64,000 nucleotides of DNA, from NCBI RefSeq assembly GCF_003258355.1, contig NZ_QKPO01000003.1:186001-250000 (forward strand). The letters run 5' to 3'. Below, one piece after another: positions 36,985 to 45,618 of this stretch; within the stretch, counting starts at the first letter, position 1; every line of letters starts with the position of its first letter. Below the pieces are notes generated by a model. It was not told where the DNA came from. It saw only the letters and a list, made by a program, of their open reading frames with translations, and did no database searches. The position numbers and the translations under genes were made by a program. The stretch comes from Confluentibacter sediminis. GTDB taxonomy: Bacteria; Bacteroidota; Bacteroidia; Flavobacteriales; Flavobacteriaceae.

Positions 36985-39381
36985 ATGGCGAAGAAAAAAA
37001 CCGAAACTAAAAAATCACCTAAAAAACCTTTTAAAATGCCAAGCTTTAAGTTGTCTAACCAACAAAAACTGGTGTTAGGTAGCTTTTTAGCTATATTTGG
37101 TATATTATTATTCATTTCCTTTGTGTCATTCTTTTTTACTGGAGAAGCAGATCAAAGTAGCTTGTCTGATTTTACATCAAGGGACACGGTATCAAAAAAT
37201 TGGTTAAGTAAATGTGGTGCTTGGTTGAGTGATTTTTTTATACATCGTGGATTTGGAATTTCTTCATTTATACTCTCAATACTTATTTTTCTTTCTGGCG
37301 TTTATGTCTTAATGGATCTTAATAAAGCTAAATTAAGAAGCCATTGGTTTTGGGGGCTTTTAGTAATTATCTGGCTTTCAATTTTCTTTGGTTTTTTTGT
37401 TAATCTAAATGATAATCTTGGTGGTGTTATTGGTTTTGAGGTAAATTCATATTTGCAAGATTACATAGGTGTTATTGGTATTGTACTTCTACTTCTATTT
37501 TGCTTAATAACCTATTTGGCTATTCGTTTTAAATTAACTTTTGAAAGTTTTGCCAAACTATTTACTTCTGCTAAAAAAAATATTAAGGATGAGTTTTCCG
37601 ATAGTGAGGAAAAAGAACCATCCATAATTTTTGATAATAATTTATCGGCTGAAGCGGAAGATATTAAATCTGCTTTTGATTTATCTTTAGATAACGAAGA
37701 ATTACCTACTAAGCAAAAAATTAATACAAGAGATAATATTTCCCCTTTAAAAGTAAATATTATTGAAGATGAGGAAGATATAGAATTAGAATCTTTGGAA
37801 ATGAAAGTTGTTAAAGTTAAAGAAGAACTTTCTGAGACCGATAATTTAGCCAATAAATTGGTTGAAGATTTTGGACAATTTGATCCCACTTTAGAGCTTG
37901 CTAACTATCAATTTCCTCCTCTAGACCTTTTGACAAAATACGATTCGGAGAGCATCACCATTAACCAAGAAGAATTAGAAGACAATAAAAATAAAATTGT
38001 AGATACCTTAAAAAATTACAGTATAGGTATTGCCAATATTAAAGCTACTATTGGCCCAACGGTAACGCTTTATGAAATTGTTCCAGATGCTGGGATTCGT
38101 ATCTCTAAAATTAAAAATTTAGAAGATGATATTGCATTATCTCTTTCAGCACTTGGTATTCGTATTATAGCACCCATTCCAGGAAAAGGAACTATAGGTA
38201 TTGAAGTACCAAATAAAAACTCTACTGTAGTTTCCATGCGTTCAGTGATTGCTTCAAAGAAGTTTCAAAGTTCAGATATGCAACTGCCTATCGCGTTGGG
38301 AAAAACCATTAGCAATGAAACACTGGTGGTCGATTTAGCAAAAATGCCCCATTTACTTATGGCAGGTGCTACAGGCCAAGGAAAATCGGTTGGATTAAAC
38401 GCTGTTTTAACGTCGTTACTTTACAAAAAACATCCAGCAGAAGTTAAGTTTGTATTAGTTGATCCCAAAAAAGTAGAGCTTACACTTTTCAATAAAATTG
38501 AGCGCCATTATTTAGCCAAGCTACCCGATAGCGAAGATGCTATCATCACAGATAACACTAAGGTTATCAATACATTAAATTCTTTATGTATTGAAATGGA
38601 TAATCGCTATGAATTACTTAAAAATGCTCTTTGCAGAAACATTGCTGAGTATAATGTAAAATTTAAAGCACGGAAATTAAATCCTAATGAAGGTCATCAA
38701 TTTTTACCATACATTGTGTTGGTGGTGGATGAGTTTGCAGATTTAATTATGACGGCTGGAAAAGAAGTTGAAACCCCAATAGCACGATTAGCACAATTAG
38801 CACGTGCCATTGGCATCCATTTAATTATTGCTACACAAAGACCTTCTGTAAACGTGATTACAGGTATTATAAAAGCTAATTTCCCTGCTAGAATAGCTTT
38901 TAGAGTAACATCAAAAATAGATTCCAGAACTATTTTGGATAGTTCGGGGGCTGACCAACTTATTGGTCGTGGTGATATGCTATTTACACAAGGAAATGAT
39001 GTGACTAGGGTGCAATGTGCATTTATTGACACACCAGAAGTTGAAAAATTGACAGACTTTATTGGATCACAAAAGGCCTATCCTGAAGCCTATGCGTTAC
39101 CAGAATATATTGGAGAAGAAAGTGGCATGAGTATTGATATAGATATATCGGAAAGAGATAAACTCTTTAAAGATGCAGCCATTGTCATAGTTCAAGCGCA
39201 ACAAGGTTCTGCTTCCCTACTCCAACGTAAACTAAAATTAGGTTATAACCGAGCAGGGCGATTAATTGATCAATTAGAAGCTGCGGGTATTGTTGGTCCG
39301 TTCGAGGGCAGTAAAGCTAGACAAGTATTAATAACAGATTTAACGACTTTAGATAAGTTTTTAGAAAATGAAAACATATAA
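36985..39381 (+). CDS. ftsK: DNA translocase FtsK
   Basis: 798 residues. Four to five N-terminal membrane helices (~30-185), an acidic linker (~190-310), the FtsK alpha domain (~330-440) and the motor domain with Walker A AGATGQGKSVGLNAV (~462) and VLVVDEFADLIMTAG (~575). A winged-helix gamma domain follows at the end (SLLQRKLKLGYNRAGRLIDQLEAAGIVGP, ~735). It pumps chromosome ends at the division septum and activates XerCD at dif. First gene of a run with lolA and lptF. Confidence 0.97.
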   Translation: MAKKKTETKKSPKKPFKMPSFKLSNQQKLVLGSFLAIFGILLFISFVSFFFTGEADQSSLSDFTSRDTVSKNWLSKCGAWLSDFFIHRGFGISSFILSILIFLSGVYVLMDLNKAKLRSHWFWGLLVIIWLSIFFGFFVNLNDNLGGVIGFEVNSYLQDYIGVIGIVLLLLFCLITYLAIRFKLTFESFAKLFTSAKKNIKDEFSDSEEKEPSIIFDNNLSAEAEDIKSAFDLSLDNEELPTKQKINTRDNISPLKVNIIEDEEDIELESLEMKVVKVKEELSETDNLANKLVEDFGQFDPTLELANYQFPPLDLLTKYDSESITINQEELEDNKNKIVDTLKNYSIGIANIKATIGPTVTLYEIVPDAGIRISKIKNLEDDIALSLSALGIRIIAPIPGKGTIGIEVPNKNSTVVSMRSVIASKKFQSSDMQLPIALGKTISNETLVVDLAKMPHLLMAGATGQGKSVGLNAVLTSLLYKKHPAEVKFVLVDPKKVELTLFNKIERHYLAKLPDSEDAIITDNTKVINTLNSLCIEMDNRYELLKNALCRNIAEYNVKFKARKLNPNEGHQFLPYIVLVVDEFADLIMTAGKEVETPIARLAQLARAIGIHLIIATQRPSVNVITGIIKANFPARIAFRVTSKIDSRTILDSSGADQLIGRGDMLFTQGNDVTRVQCAFIDTPEVEKLTDFIGSQKAYPEAYALPEYIGEESGMSIDIDISERDKLFKDAAIVIVQAQQGSASLLQRKLKLGYNRAGRLIDQLEAAGIVGPFEGSKARQVLITDLTTLDKFLENENI

Positions 39382-40034
39382 TGATAAAAATGAAAATTAA
39401 AAACATCATAACATTCTTATTACTATCAATTACGATTAGTAGTTCCTTTTCACAAAATAAAGGAAAAGCACTTTTAAATGAAGTATCCCAAAAAGTAAAA
39501 AGCTATCAAAACATTTCTATTGATTTCAAATATGTTTTAGAGAATACCGCAGAAAAAATAAAGCAAGAAACTCGAGGAGATGTGGTTTTACAAGGGGAAA
39601 AATATAAATTAAATATATTAGGTACTACACGTCTTTTTGATGGTAAAAAGCTTTACAGTATTAGCCCAGAAGATGAAGAAGTGACCATTTCATCACATAA
39701 TGAAGATTCAGAAGACAATATAACACCAAGTAAAATGCTGTCTTTTTATGAAGATGGTTATACCTATGCTTTAGATATTGAACAAAATGTACAAGGCAGA
39801 AAAATTCAATATGTCAAGCTCACGCCTATAGACTCAAATTCTGAAATAAAATATATCCTATTAGGAATAGATGCACAAACAAAACATATCTACTCACTCA
39901 TACAAATAGGAAAAAATGGTACTAAAACAACACTTACCGTTAATTCTTTTAAAACAAATGAGCCTTTATCAAAAACCTTATTTACCTTTGATGCCAATAA
40001 GTACAAAGACTATTACATCAATAAACTAGATTAG
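39381..40034 (+). CDS. lolA: LolA-like outer-membrane lipoprotein carrier
   Basis: 217 residues. Signal peptide (IITFLLLSITISSSFSQ), then a LolA-like beta-barrel half (ISIDFKYVLENTAEKIKQETRGDVVLQGEKYKLNI, LFDGKKLYSISPEDEEV). It would ferry lipoproteins across the periplasm. The start overlaps the ftsK stop as TAATG; an in-frame ATG 9 bases later is an alternative. Confidence 0.88.
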   Translation: MIKMKIKNIITFLLLSITISSSFSQNKGKALLNEVSQKVKSYQNISIDFKYVLENTAEKIKQETRGDVVLQGEKYKLNILGTTRLFDGKKLYSISPEDEEVTISSHNEDSEDNITPSKMLSFYEDGYTYALDIEQNVQGRKIQYVKLTPIDSNSEIKYILLGIDAQTKHIYSLIQIGKNGTKTTLTVNSFKTNEPLSKTLFTFDANKYKDYYINKLD

Positions 40035-40045
40035 GTAAATTTCGT

Positions 40046-42034
40046 GTGAAAATATTAGACCGTTACATACTAACAACGTATCTTAAAACTTTTATTAGTG
40101 TGTTTTCTATTCTCATACTAATTTTTGCGCTACAAACCATTTGGCTATATATTAGGGAGTTAGCTGGAAAAGATTTAGATATTGCTGTTATAATTAAATT
40201 TTTAATTTATTTTTTACCTAAACTTATTCCCCTAGTATTACCACTTACTATATTATTAGCTTCCATTATGGTGTTTGGGAGTTTTGCAGAAAATTACGAG
40301 TTTGCCGCTATGAAATCTACCGGAATCTCTTTACAAAGAGCCATGTCTGGATTAAGTGTTTTTATAGTTATACTCGGTTTTACCACCTTTTTATTTGCAA
40401 ATAATGTGATTCCATGGGCAGAATTTAACTCATTCAATCTTCGTAAAAATATTGCAAAACTAAAACCTGCTATGGCTATTGCCGAAGGACAATTTAATGA
40501 AGTTGGGGACTATAATATTAAAGTGGATAATAAAAGTGGGGATAAAGGCCAATATCTTAAGAATGTGATCATTCACATTAAAGCTGCCAATGGTACAAGG
40601 TATGCTGAAACCATAAAATCAAAAACAGGTGAACTTATAAGTAGTGAAAAATCGAATGTTTTAAAATTGGTTCTTAAAGATGGTAACTATTATAATGATC
40701 TACAACCTAAGGATATTACTGAAAGACAAAAAAAGCCTTTCGCAAAAAGCACCTTTGAAACATATACCATCAACATAGATTTATCTCAAGTAGATAATGT
40801 AGACCTTGACGATAAATCTTTAACTGACAAATATAACATGCTTAATATAAGCGGATTGAATTATACTTTAGATTCGCTTTCTAAAAAACACCAAGAAAAT
40901 CAGGAACTATTTTCTAAATCCCTCTATCAACGGAGTAATATTGAGAAAAATCACAGTTCAGATGTTATAAGCTCAATTCCAGAGAACAAAGAACAAGTAA
41001 AATCTGATTCCATCTTTACAGGAAACATTTTAGATTTGTATCCTACAAATAAAAAAGTTCAATTTCTTAGAACATCAGTTAGCACCATAAGTAGTGTTGA
41101 ACAATTTATTGAAACTAAAAAAAATAATATAAAAACTGATACTATTAATTACAACAGGCATATTATTTCATTACATGAGAAATTAGCATTAGGGTTTGCT
41201 TGTATTATCTTATTTTTTGTTGGTGCTCCCTTAGGTGCTTTGATTAGAAAAGGAGGTATTGGACTCCCTATGATAGTAGCTATTTTGATTTTTTTAACCT
41301 ATCATTTTATTGGTATTTTCGCCACCAATAGTGCTAAAAGTGGGGGATTAAATCCCGTATTAGCCCCTTGGTTTTCAACATTAATCATGTTACCCTTAGG
41401 TGTATATTTTACTAAAAGGGCAACCGAAGATAGAGGTTTGTTTGAAATGGACAGCATTATGGATCCTATAAAGAAAATGTTGAACATAAAAGATAGTGAT
41501 AGTGTAGACTATAAATTTCTATACTCGTTTACTAACGATAGGCTTAAAGACGCCATAAATAATTATGAGGCATTGGGGTATCAAGAAGGTATTCGGTTTG
41601 AAGCTATTAATTTATTGAACAGTAGAGGCATTAAAACTGAAGATTTAAATGACAACATTAAATTCAATAAGAATTTTGGTATGTCTCAAACTATAGTCAA
41701 AAATTTTAATGTACACTCAAAATTTTCAATTGTGCTTTATAGTATAGGCGTTATTTTATTGGTATTGTTTTTTGTTTTTAGAAATAATAAGTTACCATCT
41801 TTGGCGTCAGCATCTATACAATTAAGCTTAATATCATTGTTTTTATTTGTGGTTTACTACTTGAAATCCATGTTGAATTTATCCAACTTTTATAAGTACA
41901 TTAATAAGAAATTAAAAATATCACATTTGATTTTATTGATAGTTGGATTACCATTATATATGATAACCTATCCCTTTTTAAAATCTAAAATCAAAGAAGA
42001 TCTAAAACAAAATTGTTTAGAGTCTTTAAAATAA
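40046..42034 (+). CDS. LptF/LptG-family permease
   Basis: 662 residues, beginning with GTG. N-terminal membrane block MKILDRYILTTYLKTFISVFSILILIFALQTIW is the YjgP/YjgQ hallmark, with three helices to ~115, a periplasmic domain (~150-360) and helices LGFACIILFFVGAPLGALIRKGGIGLPMIVA (~385-420). The C-terminal extension, with three more helices (~555-655), is longer than the E. coli proteins. It moves lipopolysaccharide from the inner membrane to the Lpt bridge. Only one such gene is in the operon. Confidence 0.92.
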   Translation: MKILDRYILTTYLKTFISVFSILILIFALQTIWLYIRELAGKDLDIAVIIKFLIYFLPKLIPLVLPLTILLASIMVFGSFAENYEFAAMKSTGISLQRAMSGLSVFIVILGFTTFLFANNVIPWAEFNSFNLRKNIAKLKPAMAIAEGQFNEVGDYNIKVDNKSGDKGQYLKNVIIHIKAANGTRYAETIKSKTGELISSEKSNVLKLVLKDGNYYNDLQPKDITERQKKPFAKSTFETYTINIDLSQVDNVDLDDKSLTDKYNMLNISGLNYTLDSLSKKHQENQELFSKSLYQRSNIEKNHSSDVISSIPENKEQVKSDSIFTGNILDLYPTNKKVQFLRTSVSTISSVEQFIETKKNNIKTDTINYNRHIISLHEKLALGFACIILFFVGAPLGALIRKGGIGLPMIVAILIFLTYHFIGIFATNSAKSGGLNPVLAPWFSTLIMLPLGVYFTKRATEDRGLFEMDSIMDPIKKMLNIKDSDSVDYKFLYSFTNDRLKDAINNYEALGYQEGIRFEAINLLNSRGIKTEDLNDNIKFNKNFGMSQTIVKNFNVHSKFSIVLYSIGVILLVLFFVFRNNKLPSLASASIQLSLISLFLFVVYYLKSMLNLSNFYKYINKKLKISHLILLIVGLPLYMITYPFLKSKIKEDLKQNCLESLK

Positions 42035-42038
42035 GCAA

Positions 42039-42046
42039 TATCTTTG
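42039..42046 (+). promoter_or_regulatory. Promoter -7 box of ribBA
   Basis: TATCTTTG, 5 bases before the ribBA ATG at 42051. It may drive ribBA separately from lptF. Confidence 0.4.
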
Positions 42047-42050
42047 TATT

Positions 42051-43211
42051 ATGATGATTGAAACTGAAACCACATATAGCTCGAAACAGTTTAAACTTAA
42101 TACCATACATGATGCCATTGAAGACATTAGAAATGGTAAAGTAATTATAGTTGTAGATGATGCCAATAGAGAAAATGAGGGTGATTTTATAGCCGCCGCA
42201 GATAAAGCGACTCCTGAAATGATAAACTTTATGGCCACTCACGGAAGAGGTCTTATATGCGCACCTCTTACAGAAAAACGTTGTAAAGAATTACAATTGG
42301 ATATGATGGTCAGCGTAAATACAGACCATATGGAAACGGCTTTTACGGTCTCTGTTGATTTAAGAGGACAAGGTGTAACTACAGGTATTTCCGCAAGCGA
42401 TAGAGCCAAAACAGTAAAGGCTTTAATAAATGAAGATATCAAGCCACACGATTTATCTAGACCAGGCCATATATTTCCTTTAGTTGCCAAAGAAGGTGGT
42501 GTATTAAGGCGTACGGGGCATACCGAAGCTGCCATAGATTTTGCGAGGTTAGCAGGATTAAAACCTGCAGGAGTTATTGTAGAAATCATGAATGAAGATG
42601 GTACCATGGCCCGCTTACCTCACTTAATTGAAGTTGCTAAAAAGCTAAACCTTAAAATAGTTTCTATAGAAGATTTAGTTGCCTATAGAATGCAACATGA
42701 TTCATTAATTGAGAAAAAAGAAGATTTTGATATTGAAACTCGCTTTGGAAGTTTTAGATTAAGAGCCTATAAACAAACTACTAATAATCAAATACATATT
42801 GCTTTAACAAAAGGTTTGTGGGAAACTAATGAAGCTGTATTAACCAGAATAAATTCTACGTTGGTTAATAATGATGTTTTAGGAACCTTAACAAACAATG
42901 TTGACCAGCAATTAAACAATATGTTTAAAGTCATTAATGATGCTGGGAAAGGGGCTATTATTTTTATTAATCAAGAAATTCAGTCTATTGATATATTAAG
43001 CCGATTAACTTTTTTAAAAGAAAATCAAAAAAATAATATTGTCACAAAAGCACCAAAAATCAATATGGATATCAGAGATTTTGGGATTGGTGCCCAAATA
43101 TTACACGACCTAAACATCCACAAGCTACAATTAATATCCAATAGCCAGCAAACCAAGCGTGTGGGTATGATTGGCTATGGATTAGAAATTGTGGATTATG
43201 TTACTTATTAA
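42051..43211 (+). CDS. ribB: DHBP synthase with degenerate GTP cyclohydrolase II domain (RibBA-like)
   Basis: 386 residues. N-terminal RibB domain (~10-215): IVVDDANRENEGDFIAAAD, HGRGLICAPLT, DRAKTVKAL, PGHIFPLVAKEGGVLRRTGHTEAAIDFARLAGL and EDLVAYR. It makes 3,4-dihydroxy-2-butanone-4-phosphate for riboflavin. The C-terminal half has RibA position and length (~225-386) but lacks the Zn-binding Cys cluster and the RVHSEC-type motif, so the cyclohydrolase activity is probably lost. The stop overlaps the aminotransferase stop by 4 bases (TTAA). Confidence 0.93.
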   Translation: MMIETETTYSSKQFKLNTIHDAIEDIRNGKVIIVVDDANRENEGDFIAAADKATPEMINFMATHGRGLICAPLTEKRCKELQLDMMVSVNTDHMETAFTVSVDLRGQGVTTGISASDRAKTVKALINEDIKPHDLSRPGHIFPLVAKEGGVLRRTGHTEAAIDFARLAGLKPAGVIVEIMNEDGTMARLPHLIEVAKKLNLKIVSIEDLVAYRMQHDSLIEKKEDFDIETRFGSFRLRAYKQTTNNQIHIALTKGLWETNEAVLTRINSTLVNNDVLGTLTNNVDQQLNNMFKVINDAGKGAIIFINQEIQSIDILSRLTFLKENQKNNIVTKAPKINMDIRDFGIGAQILHDLNIHKLQLISNSQQTKRVGMIGYGLEIVDYVTY

Positions 43212-44407
43212 GTATTTAAAACCTTTTTAATAACCTCTACCATTTTATTTGCTCTCATTTTAACTTCTTCTTCTGTCCAAGATAGTTTAATTAAACAAGA
43301 TAAGTTTCTACCAATATAATGGTCAGATTGAAGAAATTCTTTAGTTTTTAGATATTCTAATCCTGTTCTAACTTCAGCCGAAATTGGGAAAAGCGATTTT
43401 AATTCTTTTAAATGATCCCATTTTTTTATATAATGCCAATTATTGTTATAATAATGAAAACAACCATCTATGCCACTTGTTTTAAACTCTTGCGCTACTT
43501 GAGTCGCGGTTTCTAAATCTGGTAAAAAGAAGTTTAAAAAGGCATAGCTTTCTTCACCGCCTTCTGGAACCGTTCTAAAAACAACTTCCGGAATTTGAGA
43601 TAATGCTTCACGAAGCATACCATAGTTTTTCTTTTGAAGGTATAAAAACTCTGGCAGGCGCTTTATTTGCGCTAAACCTACAGCAGCGTGCAATTCTGAT
43701 ATCCTATAATTATATCCTAAAAATGGGTGTGTTTCTGCCCCCCTATCTTGTCCTATATGGTCATGACCATGATCGCTGTAATGGTCACAATTGGTGTAAT
43801 ACTGTTCATTATTAGTAATAACAGCTCCCCCTTCTCCACAGGTAATGGTTTTAACAAAATCAAAAGAAAAGCAGCCCAAATCACCAATACTGCCCAAAGG
43901 TTTGTTATTATAGGTTCCTCCAATGGCCTGGCAAGCATCTTCAATTAAAAGTAATTTGTGTTCATGACATATTTTTTGCAATGCAGTCATATCTCCCATG
44001 CTACCACACATTTGAACCACCATAACGGCTCTCGTTTTGGATGTGATAGCAGCTTCGACTGCCTTTGGACTTAATGTTAAGGTTTCATCAATATCAACCA
44101 AAACAGGAATGGCTCCTAACGCCATGATGGCTTCAAAACTGGCTACAAATGTGAACGTAGGCATAATCACCTCATCACCTGCCCCAACTCCAGCAGATGC
44201 CAATGCAAGTGTTACAGCCGTCGTACCACTAGACACGAGTTGTGCATATTTAGTTTTAAATGATTTTTGTAATGCTATCTCTAATTCTTTTGCTTTCCAA
44301 TGCCCATTACGCATGCCGTCAAAGCCATAACGCATTAAAACCCCGTTCTCTAAAACGTCATTTACTTCTTTTCTTTCTGCGTCACCAAATAATTCAAATC
44401 CTGGCAT
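43208..44407 (-). CDS. DegT/DnrJ/EryC1-type sugar aminotransferase, KdnA-like
   Basis: 399 residues, PLP-dependent. Cofactor motifs: SSGTTAVTLALASAGVGAGDEVI (~60), LLIEDACQAIGG (~165) and the Schiff-base Lys in CFSFDFVKTITCGEGGAVI (~190). The start MPGFELFGDAE, the DHGHDHIGQDRGAETHP segment (~215) and SWTEEEV near the end recall KdnA, which makes 8-amino-Kdo in Shewanella; that link is from memory. No kdnB partner is adjacent here. Otherwise it could be another 4-keto or 8-keto sugar transaminase for surface glycans. Confidence 0.85.
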   Translation of the reverse strand: MPGFELFGDAERKEVNDVLENGVLMRYGFDGMRNGHWKAKELEIALQKSFKTKYAQLVSSGTTAVTLALASAGVGAGDEVIMPTFTFVASFEAIMALGAIPVLVDIDETLTLSPKAVEAAITSKTRAVMVVQMCGSMGDMTALQKICHEHKLLLIEDACQAIGGTYNNKPLGSIGDLGCFSFDFVKTITCGEGGAVITNNEQYYTNCDHYSDHGHDHIGQDRGAETHPFLGYNYRISELHAAVGLAQIKRLPEFLYLQKKNYGMLREALSQIPEVVFRTVPEGGEESYAFLNFFLPDLETATQVAQEFKTSGIDGCFHYYNNNWHYIKKWDHLKELKSLFPISAEVRTGLEYLKTKEFLQSDHYIGRNLSCLIKLSWTEEEVKMRANKMVEVIKKVLNT

Positions 44408-44423
44408 AATATATTTTTATAAA

Positions 44424-45053
44424 TTATAATTCAAAAACGGTATCTGAGATAGCTTTTCTCACTTTTTTAAACCCTGCAAACATATCATCTTCAGCTCTGT
44501 AGCCGACAGGCAATAATAAAACAGATTTTAACCCTTTTTCTTTCAGATTAAGAACATCATCATATTTCTCGGGAATGAATCCTTCCATTGGGCAAGAATC
44601 TATACCTTCAATAGCACAAACGGTCATTAAATTTCCTAACGCGATATAGGCTTGATTCATGGACCATTGTTGTTGTTCTTTAGCAGACATGCCCGTCATA
44701 GTCTTTATAAGATTATTTCGATAAGGCTCTAAAATGGTTTCAGATGTGTTCCTTATGGTTTTAATACTGTCAAAATAATCATTTACATCTTTATCTATAA
44801 TAGTGTTTTTAATGCAAATCACCAATAAGTCTGAGGCATCAATAACTTGTGCCTGTTTAAAAGAATGCTCTAAGAGCAAAGTTCTTAACTTACTATTTTT
44901 AACAACCACCAAACTTATGGTCTGTAAACCAAAAGACGTTGCTGTTAAATTAAAAGCTTGCTTTAATATATTTAATTTAGAAATTGGAAGTTTCTTGGTT
45001 TTATCGAACTTCTTAGTAGCGTATCGCCATTCTAAACGTTTTATGATATTCAT
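44424..45053 (-). CDS. NAD(P)H-dependent oxidoreductase of the nitroreductase family
   Basis: 209 residues, FMN-binding NfsB-like fold: LEWRYATKKFDKTKKL at the N-terminus (phosphate-binding Arg/Lys), SFGLQTISLVVVKNSKLR, WSMNQAYIALGNLMTVCAIEGIDSCPMEGF and LLPVGYRAEDD. It reduces quinones, nitro compounds or flavins. It lies 17 bases upstream of the aminotransferase in the same direction, so they may be co-transcribed. It has its own promoter box. Confidence 0.92.
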   Translation of the reverse strand: MNIIKRLEWRYATKKFDKTKKLPISKLNILKQAFNLTATSFGLQTISLVVVKNSKLRTLLLEHSFKQAQVIDASDLLVICIKNTIIDKDVNDYFDSIKTIRNTSETILEPYRNNLIKTMTGMSAKEQQQWSMNQAYIALGNLMTVCAIEGIDSCPMEGFIPEKYDDVLNLKEKGLKSVLLLPVGYRAEDDMFAGFKKVRKAISDTVFEL

Positions 45054-45073
45054 ATTTGTATGTTAAACGTTTA

Positions 45074-45081
45074 CAAAAATA
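45074..45081 (-). promoter_or_regulatory. Promoter -7 box of the nitroreductase gene
   Basis: TATTTTTG on the minus strand, 20 bases upstream of the start at 45053. Confidence 0.45.
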
Positions 45082-45216
45082 AGATTTGAAATTTTGTTTT
45101 ACTATGATAATGACGAATTTAATATGATTGATTTTTGTGTTTGTTTACTTTTTAAAAATAAATATAAAACATCTAAAAAAAAGCATAAAAAAAGTTTTAA
45201 AAAAACGATCTTTTAT

Positions 45217-45247
45217 TTGAAAGAAATAAAAAAGGGTTCTATATTTG
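45217..45247 (+). promoter_or_regulatory. Full Bacteroidota promoter of tRNA-Ser
   Basis: TTG at 45217-45219, a 20-base spacer, and TATATTTG at 45240-45247. This is the best promoter match in the window, 36 bases before the mature tRNA. Confidence 0.75.
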
Positions 45248-45283
45248 CACCCGCATTCAGCGAATAGCTGATGAGGCACTCAA

Positions 45284-45368
45284 GGAGAAATGGCAGAGTG
45301 GTCGAATGCGGCAGTCTTGAAAACTGTTGAGGGTCACACCTCCGGGGGTTCGAATCCCTCTTTCTCCG
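45284..45368 (+). tRNA. tRNA-Ser (anticodon UGA)
   Basis: 85-base class II tRNA. Acceptor GGAGAAA pairs with TTTCTCC and the discriminator is G. The D-arm holds GCAGAGTGGTCGAATGC. The anticodon loop is CTTGAAA with anticodon TGA between CAGT and ACTG. A long variable arm GAGGGTCACACCTC comes next, then T-arm GGGGGTTCGAATCCCTC. No CCA is encoded. Downstream it is flanked by an integrase pseudogene, so it is the likely attachment site of an element. Confidence 0.95.
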
Positions 45369-45391
45369 CTGGGAATGTATCAAATTCCACT

Positions 45392-45424
45392 AAAACCCTG
45401 TAAATTAAATGTTTACAGGGTTTT
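45392..45424 (+). terminator. Rho-independent terminator after tRNA-Ser
   Basis: Perfect 13-bp stem (AAAACCCTGTAAA / TTTACAGGGTTTT) with a 7-base loop followed by T-rich sequence. Confidence 0.9.
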
Positions 45425-45435
45425 TAATTTTATTC

Positions 45436-45518
45436 AATATCAAATAAAACCATAAAATATCAAATAAAAAGTGCGGGATTCGGTGCTTATTTTTTAAAAT
45501 AAAATTTACGCACCGAAT
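45436..45518. repeat. Direct and inverted repeats between tRNA-Ser and the integrase (att-like region)
   Basis: The 14-mer AATATCAAATAAAA occurs at 45436-45449 and 45456-45469, exactly 20 bases apart. Inverted arms ATTCGGTGC (45478-45486) and GCACCGAAT (45510-45518) follow, and TACGCACCGA at 45507-45516 recurs at 45610-45619. Such arrays are typical of integrase arm-binding sites. Confidence 0.5.
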
Positions 45519-45618
45519 TGATTTTTAAACACTGTAATACAATGGTTTACGAGCATGGTGTGATTTTTATAATTGATTATTTTTTTTGTATTTTAGTGGA
45601 GATAAAAAATACGCACCG

